The notes beneath the pieces are model-generated. The model ran no database searches, was not told the DNA's origin, and saw only the letters and a list, made by a program, of their open reading frames with translations. From contig NZ_BNCD01000004.1 of NCBI RefSeq assembly GCF_014656295.1, forward strand, positions 248,001 to 312,000: a stretch of 64,000 nucleotides of DNA, written 5' to 3'. Source of the DNA: Streptomyces sulfonofaciens. Its GTDB lineage: Bacteria > Actinomycetota > Actinomycetes > Streptomycetales > Streptomycetaceae. The position numbers were made by a program, and so were the translations under genes. Shown one piece after another: positions 58,971-64,000 of this stretch (positions are counted from its first letter, which is position 1; each line of letters opens with the position of its first letter).

Positions 58971-59857
58971 GCACGCCGCCGCGCGCCGCGGCCGGCCCGG
59001 CCGGCCCGGCGGCGGACGCCGGCAGCACGGCAACGACCAGCGAAGAAGGTGTCCCGGTGGCCGCTCCGCACACCGTCGACGACCCCGACGACCCCCGGCT
59101 GCGGGACTACACCGACCTGACGGACGTGGAACTGCGCCGCACCCGGGAGCCCGCCGAGGGACTCTTCATCGCCGAGGGCGAGAAGGTCATCCGGCGGGCT
59201 CTGGGCGCCGGGTACGCCATGCGCTCGATGCTGCTGTCCGAGAAGTGGTTCGCCGCGATGCGCGACATCATCGAGGGAGCCGGCGCGCCGGTGTACGCGG
59301 TCACGCCCGAGCTGGCCGAACGGGTCACCGGCTACCACGTGCACCGCGGTGCGCTGGCCTCGATGGAGCGCAAGCCGCTGCCCGACGCCCGGGAACTGCT
59401 GCGCACCGCGCGCCGGGTCGCGGTCATGGAGTCCGTCAACGACCACACCAACGTCGGTGCCATCTTCCGCTCGGCCGCCGCGCTCGGCATGGACGCCGTC
59501 CTGCTCTCCCCGGACTGCGCCGACCCGCTCTACCGGCGTTCCGTGAAGGTCTCCATGGGAGCGGTGTTCTCGGTCCCGTACGCGCGCGTGACGGCCTGGC
59601 CGGCGGGCCTGGAAGCACTGGGCGGGGCAGGGTTCGACCTGCTGGCGCTCACCCCGGACGAGGCGGCCGTGCCGCTCGGCGAGGCGGCGGCCCGCCTGGG
59701 GCCGAGGGTGGCCCTGATGGTCGGCGCCGAGGGCACCGGTCTGTCCCGGCGCGCCCTGGCCGCCGCCGACCTCCGGGTGCGCATCCCGATGGCACACGGC
59801 GTCGACTCCCTGAACGTGGGCGCGGCGGCCGCGGTGGCCTTCTACGCGGTCCGCTGA
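58967..59857 (+). CDS. SpoU-family RNA methyltransferase, second copy in window
   Basis: A 296-residue SPOUT methyltransferase. Knot motifs are NVGAIFRSAAALGMDAVLLSP, GAEGTGLS and DSLNVGAAAAVAFY; the N-domain has GLFIAEGEKVIRRAL. It is distinct in sequence from the copy at 16.4 kb. ATG 58967 overlaps the cobA stop (ATGA). The first 30 residues are Ala/Gly-rich; GTG 59057, with AGAAGG 7 bases upstream, is a credible alternative start. The RNA target is unknown. Confidence 0.87.
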   Translation: MSTPPRAAAGPAGPAADAGSTATTSEEGVPVAAPHTVDDPDDPRLRDYTDLTDVELRRTREPAEGLFIAEGEKVIRRALGAGYAMRSMLLSEKWFAAMRDIIEGAGAPVYAVTPELAERVTGYHVHRGALASMERKPLPDARELLRTARRVAVMESVNDHTNVGAIFRSAAALGMDAVLLSPDCADPLYRRSVKVSMGAVFSVPYARVTAWPAGLEALGGAGFDLLALTPDEAAVPLGEAAARLGPRVALMVGAEGTGLSRRALAAADLRVRIPMAHGVDSLNVGAAAAVAFYAVR

Positions 59858-60235
59858 TCTTCGAGGGCACCCGCGAGGCCGGGACGGCCCTGGGCTCGGG
59901 TGTGGTTCTCGTGCTGCCTCACGAAGCAGGGCGATGCCGTTCTCGGCCTCGGCCCCCGTGCGCTCCAGGAGCGGCGGGACGACCGGGGGTCTGAGGCCGG
60001 GCCCGTCAGGACGCCGTGGGCTCCGAGGAGTCCGTGACCGGGGCGCGCCAGGACGGCGTGACGGGTGCGAGGCCGGGGCGGGCGGGACGACCGGGGACCC
60101 CGCCCCGGGAAGGGGCCCGTCGGCGGGCCGCCGTGGGGGTTCTGCCCCGGACACACCGTGTGGGGGCGTCCGGGAGGGAGCACCGGGGCACCGGGGAGCA
60201 CCACCCCGCCGGCGCCGTGCGCTGCCGCCTGCCGC
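59858..60235. other. Intergenic stretch between convergent genes, no gene seen
   Basis: 378 bp lie between the SpoU methyltransferase and the minus-strand kinase. Open frames here have Pro/Arg-rich translations. In the minus-strand frame shifted from the kinase, the last codons end APVTDSSEPTAS before a stop, which looks more protein-like than the rest and might hint at a frameshifted kinase C-terminus. No certain terminator was found. Confidence 0.4.
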
Positions 60236-61552
60236 TCAGGGGCCGGCTGCCGCTGCCGCGGACCCGTCGCCCACCGGCACCCGCGCCGGTGCCGCGGCCC
60301 CGCCCAGCCCGCGACTCGGGCCCTGGCAGCCCTGCGCGGCCGCGATGCCGAGCGCCACCAGCAGGGTCACCACCACGAACACGAACAACCGCTGCCGCAG
60401 CAGCCGCGGGTTGGCCGGTCGCAGACCGCCTCCGGTCGGGCGCGGCCCGCTGCGGCCCGCCGTCCCGCGCGGCGCCTGTTTTCCGCCCAGGCGTGTCGTG
60501 TCGCGTCCGGGCTGCTCGCGTCCGGGCTGCGAACGCGGCCCGGACCGGCCGGGCGCCGGCCGGGCACCGCTGCCGCGCGCGCCGCTGTTCCGGGGCGCGG
60601 GGGTGCCCTGGGGCGGGACGGGCGCGCGGCGCTGGGTGCGCTGCTCCGCGTACTCCTCGGCGAGCCGCCCGGTGGGACGGCCGGGTTCGCCGCGCGGTCC
60701 GGTCGGCCGGACGTCCGTCAGGCCCTGTGCCTCGCGGGCCGCGATCTCCTTGAGCCGCAGGGAGAGTTGCAGCGTGCTGGGCCGCTCCTCCGGGTCCTTG
60801 GCGAGACAGGCGCTGACCAACGGGGCCAGCGCGTCGGGTACGCCGTGCAACTGGGGCTCCTCGTGCACCACCCGGTACAGCATCACCTCGGAACTGCCGT
60901 GCCCGAAGGGGGAGTCCGCGGTCGAGGCGTAGGCCAGGGTGGCCCCGAGCGCGAAGACGTCGGTGGCCGGTGTGACCGCCACCCCGCGCACCTGCTCGGG
61001 CGCGAGGAAGCCGGGCGAGCCGACCGCCGTGCCGACATGGGTGAGTGTGCTGGCGCCCGTCGCCCACGCGATGCCGAAGTCGATGATCCGGGGCCCCTTG
61101 GGCGACAGCAGGATGTTGGAGGGCTTCAGGTCGCGGTGCACCACACCGGCTTCGTGCACGGCGACCAGGCCCTCGGAGAGCGCCGCACCCACCGCAGCCA
61201 CGTCGGCGGCCGGCAGGGGTCCTTCTTCGGCCACCTTGTCGTGCAGCGAGGGACCGGGGACGTACTGGGTCGCGAACCAGGGGCGGTCGGCGTCCAGGTC
61301 CGCGGCCACCAGCCGGGCCGTGCACCCGCCCCGGATGCGCCGGGCCGCCGAGACCTCGCGGGCGAAGCGCGAACGGAACTCCTGGTCCTCCGCCAGATCC
61401 GGCCGGATCACCTTCAGCGCGACTCGCTGACCACGGCGGTCGGAGCCCAGATAGACGACGCCCATCCCCCCTGCGCCCAGCCGCCGGTGGAGCCTGAACG
61501 AGCCGACGACTCGCGGGTCCTCGCGCCGGAGCCGCATCATCGCCATGTCCAT
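60236..61552 (-). CDS. Membrane-anchored Ser/Thr protein kinase (PknB-like)
   Basis: A 438-residue Hanks-type kinase. The glycine loop is LGAGGMGVVY (25-34); Lys47, Glu66, His139-Arg140-Asp141 (HRDLKPSN) and Asp158 (DFG) are intact, and the activation segment has Thr residues followed by GSPGFLAPEQ. A Pro/Arg/Gly-rich linker (about 285-390) leads to one membrane helix (LFVFVVVTLLVALGIA) and a short outer tail, without PASTA domains. ATG 61552 is my choice; GTG 61582 is in frame. The start region faces the Crp-like site at 61.88 kb. Confidence 0.9.
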   Translation of the reverse strand: MDMAMMRLRREDPRVVGSFRLHRRLGAGGMGVVYLGSDRRGQRVALKVIRPDLAEDQEFRSRFAREVSAARRIRGGCTARLVAADLDADRPWFATQYVPGPSLHDKVAEEGPLPAADVAAVGAALSEGLVAVHEAGVVHRDLKPSNILLSPKGPRIIDFGIAWATGASTLTHVGTAVGSPGFLAPEQVRGVAVTPATDVFALGATLAYASTADSPFGHGSSEVMLYRVVHEEPQLHGVPDALAPLVSACLAKDPEERPSTLQLSLRLKEIAAREAQGLTDVRPTGPRGEPGRPTGRLAEEYAEQRTQRRAPVPPQGTPAPRNSGARGSGARPAPGRSGPRSQPGREQPGRDTTRLGGKQAPRGTAGRSGPRPTGGGLRPANPRLLRQRLFVFVVVTLLVALGIAAAQGCQGPSRGLGGAAAPARVPVGDGSAAAAAGP

Positions 61553-61875
61553 CCCCGCTGCCCGGTCCGTTTGACGAGCCACAGCTTACGTACCCGTGGC
61601 CTGGTGCGCGCAGAGGCCGCGCCCTCACGGACCGACCGAATATCGCCATCGGGCGCGGCACGGATGCCGCGCGCCCCCATCGCGCCGCTCCGCGTCTTCC
61701 CCGGACACCGCCTCCCAACCGTGCGGCATGACACGGAGGTTGGGGGGCGCACTGACAGGCACCCGCGAGCCCGCGTGCATATGCCCAGGCCAGCGGGTGC
61801 GGTTACACACATCGCCCGTGGTGCGCCGCCGTGGGGCCGTGCCGAGCGGCAACCGCTGTGTGCGGCACGTCAGAA

Positions 61876-61889
61876 GTGATCGAAGTCAC
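61876..61889. promoter_or_regulatory. Crp-type binding site candidate
   Basis: GTGATCGAAGTCAC fits the GTG-N6-GNCAC pattern described for S. coelicolor Crp. It lies in the 644-bp divergent region, 320 bp from each of the kinase and small membrane protein starts. Binding is not shown. Confidence 0.45.
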
Positions 61890-62196
61890 GCCGCGGCGCT
61901 GGGGTCGGCGGCGCACGCGCCCCCGACCGGGCCCTGTGCCCGCCCCCTCCGGGAAGACCCCCAGACCTAGGCCCTCTTCTCCACCCAGGGGAGTAGTCCG
62001 CACACGGAGGCTCATCCTCCGGGAGGCCCGGCAATCGGTACGACGGCATGACGTGCCGGAGGGACCGCGCGCCTAGATTTGTCGTCGAGCGGCGGGTGCA
62101 GCACTCGTCCCCCGAGGTCAGACACCCGCCGCTGTCGCAAGGAACCGGCGCCCGCAACAAGGGAGCCGGTACGAGGACTCGACCAGGAGAAGGACC
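61890..62196 (+). promoter_or_regulatory. Upstream region of the small membrane protein, possible promoter
   Basis: TAGATT (62074-62079) matches TANNNT and TGACGT lies 19 bp further upstream; the spacing is slightly long. No gene is recognised between the Crp-like site and 62197. The divergent region as a whole (61553-62196) has no convincing coding sequence. Confidence 0.3.
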
Positions 62197-62397
62197 ATGG
62201 CGGACACGGCACCGCGGACGGCCATCCGCACGCAGGGGCGCGGAACCGCGCTCGGCACCCGCCCGTCCGGCACCCGCCACCCCCTGGTGGCGACGGCCAT
62301 GGTCGTGCCCCTGGCGGCCCTGCTCGTGGTCGCCTTCGGCGGCTGGGACGCAGTGGTCACACAGGCGTCGTCCGTGGGCGTGATGCTGGGGCGCTGA
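62197..62397 (+). CDS. Small single-pass membrane protein
   Basis: A 66-residue protein. The N-terminal 27 residues are Arg/Thr-rich. One helix (PLVATAMVVPLAALLVVAFGG) is followed by a short outer tail ending VGVMLGR. AGGAGAAGGA precedes ATG 62197, a strong ribosome site that supports translation. No known family. Its stop codon lies within the loop of a terminator hairpin. Confidence 0.72.
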   Translation: MADTAPRTAIRTQGRGTALGTRPSGTRHPLVATAMVVPLAALLVVAFGGWDAVVTQASSVGVMLGR

Positions 62398-62408
62398 TCG
62401 GCGCCCCA
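62387..62408 (+). terminator. Terminator overlapping the small membrane protein stop
   Basis: TGGGGCGC pairs with GCGCCCCA (8 bp) around TGATCG; the TGA stop is the first three bases of the loop. A second hairpin, GCCCGGG/CCCGGGC, follows at 62410-62429. Confidence 0.7.
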
Positions 62409-62482
62409 GGCCCGGGAGAGCGGCCCGGGCGGGGACATCCAGCCCGAAACCCCGTGGGGACGGGGGTGCGGCGGACGGCACA

Positions 62483-62576
62483 CTGCCCGCGTAGCTGGGG
62501 AGCTGCGCGGGCAGCCTTGTGCACCGGGCGGGTGCGGCCCCCGAGGACATCGGCCGAAGCCGCACCCGCCCAGGTG
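62483..62576. other. Pair of strong hairpins in an intergenic region, possible structured RNA
   Basis: The first is CTGCCCGCGTAGCT/AGCTGCGCGGGCAG, 14 bp with one T-G pair and a GGGG loop (62483-62514). The second is GGGCGGGTGCGGC/GCCGCACCCGCCC (62526-62571), 13 bp with a 20-nt loop, extended by CACC/GGTG across one bulge. Together they could be tandem terminators or a small RNA. The gap 62398-62841 has no gene. Confidence 0.5.
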
Positions 62577-62841
62577 CCGGGAGGGCCGGAGCCTTGGTGT
62601 CCGGCCGGACGGCGTAGGCGGGGCCGCCGGACGGCGCGTGCGGGGCACCGCACCGGGGGCGGGGCCGCCGCCGGGTCGGAGCCGGGACCGGGGAACGCGG
62701 CCCCGGAGCAGGGGCCCGGGCCTCCGCGCGCGGGGGAGGGGCGTTCCGGCCGCGGAGGCTGGAGCGCCGCACCGGTGATGCGTAGGCTCACCGCGCACAG
62801 GACCGTCGTACGACCGACCACGAGCACCACGAGGGGGAACG

Positions 62842-63852
62842 GTGGCCACAGACGTGCTGCCCGCGCTGACGGCACGGGTGCGCAGTGCCGCACATCCGGC
62901 CGCGGCGCCGTGCGTATGCGCGGAGCCCGGCGCCGTCCTCGCCGACCGCGCCGACGGCACCGTCGTCCGCCATGGTGACGTGGTGGCCAAGGCCCACGCC
63001 CCCGGCACCGACGCCGCGCAGCTCGCCCTGCGGATGGCGGCGGCGGACCACCCGGCGCTGGACGGCGTACTGCTCGCCCCCCTGCACCCGGACGCCGCCG
63101 CCCTGCACGACCGCCTGGTCACCCTCTGGCCGCACGGCTCGCCGCTGGCACCGGACACCGACCCCGAGCGTGCCCCCTGGGAGGATGCCGCGGCCCTGCT
63201 GGCCCGCCTGCACCGGGTGGACACCTCCCGACTCCCCTTCCCGCTGCCGCTGATGCGCGGCCCGGTGAAGGCCGCCCGTGCCCTCGCCCGGCTGCGCGCC
63301 GCGGGCCCGCACCCGGGTGCCGCGCCGGTGCTGCGCGCCTGGGCCGTGCTTCCCGCCTGGGCGCGCGACGAGGCCCCGATGCCGTCCCCGTGGCGGCTGT
63401 GCCACGGGGATCTGCACCTCGGCCAGTTGGTGCGCAGCCCGGCGGGCACCGGCCCCTGGCGGCTCATCGACGTCGACGACCTGGGCCTGGGCGCGGCGGC
63501 CTGGGACCTGGCCAGACCCGCGGCGTGGTTCGCCGCGGGGGTGGTGGGCCCGGCCGAGTGGGCCAGGTTCCTGGCCGCCTACCGCGCGGCCGGCGGCCCG
63601 GCGGTGCCGGCCGGGGGAGACCCGTGGCCCGCGCTGGACGTGCCGGCCCGCGCGCTGAGCGTTCAGATCGCGGCCCTGGCCATCGCGAAGGCGTCGGCCG
63701 CGTGCCGCGGTCTCGACGAGGTGGAGGAGGCCATGATCGATGCCTGCGCCCGTATGGCGGAGGTGCCGGTCGTGGCGCAGGAGCCGGTCCGGCCGACCGG
63801 CGCGATGACACGGGCGGTCCCGAAGGAGGGGGAGACGGGCGCCGCCAAGTAG
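62842..63852 (+). CDS. APH-family phosphotransferase, second copy in window
   Basis: A 336-residue kinase-fold protein. The catalytic loop is LCHGDLHLGQLV and the metal Asp lies in LIDVDDLGLG; the His/Asp pair and Leu-rich C-terminal lobe match APH. The N-lobe VVRHGDVVAKAHAPGTDA contains the ATP lysine. GTG 62842 has GAGGGGGAA upstream. It is distinct from the copy at 654. The substrate is unknown. Confidence 0.84.
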   Translation: MATDVLPALTARVRSAAHPAAAPCVCAEPGAVLADRADGTVVRHGDVVAKAHAPGTDAAQLALRMAAADHPALDGVLLAPLHPDAAALHDRLVTLWPHGSPLAPDTDPERAPWEDAAALLARLHRVDTSRLPFPLPLMRGPVKAARALARLRAAGPHPGAAPVLRAWAVLPAWARDEAPMPSPWRLCHGDLHLGQLVRSPAGTGPWRLIDVDDLGLGAAAWDLARPAAWFAAGVVGPAEWARFLAAYRAAGGPAVPAGGDPWPALDVPARALSVQIAALAIAKASAACRGLDEVEEAMIDACARMAEVPVVAQEPVRPTGAMTRAVPKEGETGAAK

Positions 63853-63920
63853 GGTGCAACCGACCGAAAGCCGGGCGGTGTTCCGGCGAAACAGAGCCCA
63901 CAGCGAGGAGTTGAGCCGGG

Positions 63921-64000
63921 ATGCAGTGTCCCAAGTGCCACGCCCCGATGAACACGTACAACCGCAACGGCGTCCAGATCGAGCAGTGCAGCGGATGCCG
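63921..64000 (+). CDS. TFIIB-type zinc-ribbon protein (partial, 3' end outside window)
   Basis: The first 26 codons are present: MQCPKCHAPMNTYNRNGVQ, then an IEQCSGC half. The two CxxC motifs form the zinc ribbon of the zf-TFIIB family, small actinobacterial proteins often with a C-terminal membrane or acidic part. GAGGAG lies about 10 bases upstream of ATG 63921. The rest lies beyond the window. Confidence 0.8.
   Translation, partial: MQCPKCHAPMNTYNRNGVQIEQCSGC

Noticed and set aside
54219..59033. A very long minus-strand open frame opposite the bluB-cobT and cobA genes
   Set aside because: Its translation is Arg/Gly/His-rich with no domain; the plus strand has clear BluB, CobT and SUMT motifs. 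Long antisense frames are normal at this GC content.

Overview
The window is a high-GC actinobacterial chromosome segment that reads as Streptomyces core chromosome. Third codon positions are almost all G or C, GTG starts are common, and in-frame TTA codons are nearly absent: I found two, in two adjacent convergent genes. The gene order (infC-rpmI-rplT-trmH-kinase-pheS-pheT, then argCJBDR, argG, argH, metNIQ, cobL/cobT/cobA) matches what I remember of the SCO1615 to SCO1550 region of S. coelicolor. No rRNA, tRNA, CRISPR, phage or insertion sequence was seen.

Layout. 1-6.9 kb: end of a cupin protein, a phosphotransferase, and a gamma-glutamylation amine-catabolism locus (C26 gamma-glutamyl hydrolase, FadR-type regulator, GlnA-like ligase, aldehyde dehydrogenase, SDR). 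This is the layout of the GlnA4 ethanolamine-utilisation locus. 7-14.2 kb: a DUF2510 membrane protein, a PLP deaminase/aldolase, a proline-rich membrane protein overlapping a mycosin-like protease, SseB and DUF1844 proteins. 14.4-16.2 kb: translation operon infC-rpmI-rplT with a long structured leader and an ATC start codon. 16.4-22.3 kb: SpoU methyltransferase, orphan histidine kinase, pheST, ended by a 17-bp hairpin. 22.6-32.4 kb: an NsdA-like HTH/TPR regulator, a Nudix hydrolase and a small membrane protein that both carry TTA codons, 3-hydroxyacyl-CoA dehydrogenase, DUF1918, a divergent EamA/MocR pair sharing one CATG for both starts, a secreted protein, a DUF6314-like protein, an AAA kinase behind a tiny overlapping ORF, and an SDR.

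32.5-43.4 kb: arginine biosynthesis, argCJBDR from an ArgR-type promoter, then a bile-acid-symporter-family gene, a flavin/PNPOx-like gene and DUF488, then argG with its own ARG box, then argH. 43.6-51.7 kb: PlsC acyltransferase, Tat-type glycerophosphodiesterase, a sigma-like protein, GNAT enzymes, two small membrane proteins, and a metNIQ transporter behind a Cys-rich leader peptide. 51.9-59.9 kb: cobalamin/sirohaem genes cobL, a BluB-CobT fusion with a 750-residue low-complexity N-terminus, cobA and a second SpoU methyltransferase. 60.2-64 kb: Ser/Thr kinase, Crp-like site, small membrane protein, hairpin cluster, phosphotransferase, and the start of a zinc-ribbon protein.

Most of the window is housekeeping. 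The items I think deserve follow-up are the Cys-codon leader before metNIQ, the infC leader with its ATC start, the argB 20-codon open reading beyond its stop, the divergent shared start at 27.64 kb, the overlapping leaderless uORF of the AAA kinase, the TTA gene pair, the proline-rich protein/mycosin pair and the BluB-CobT fusion.
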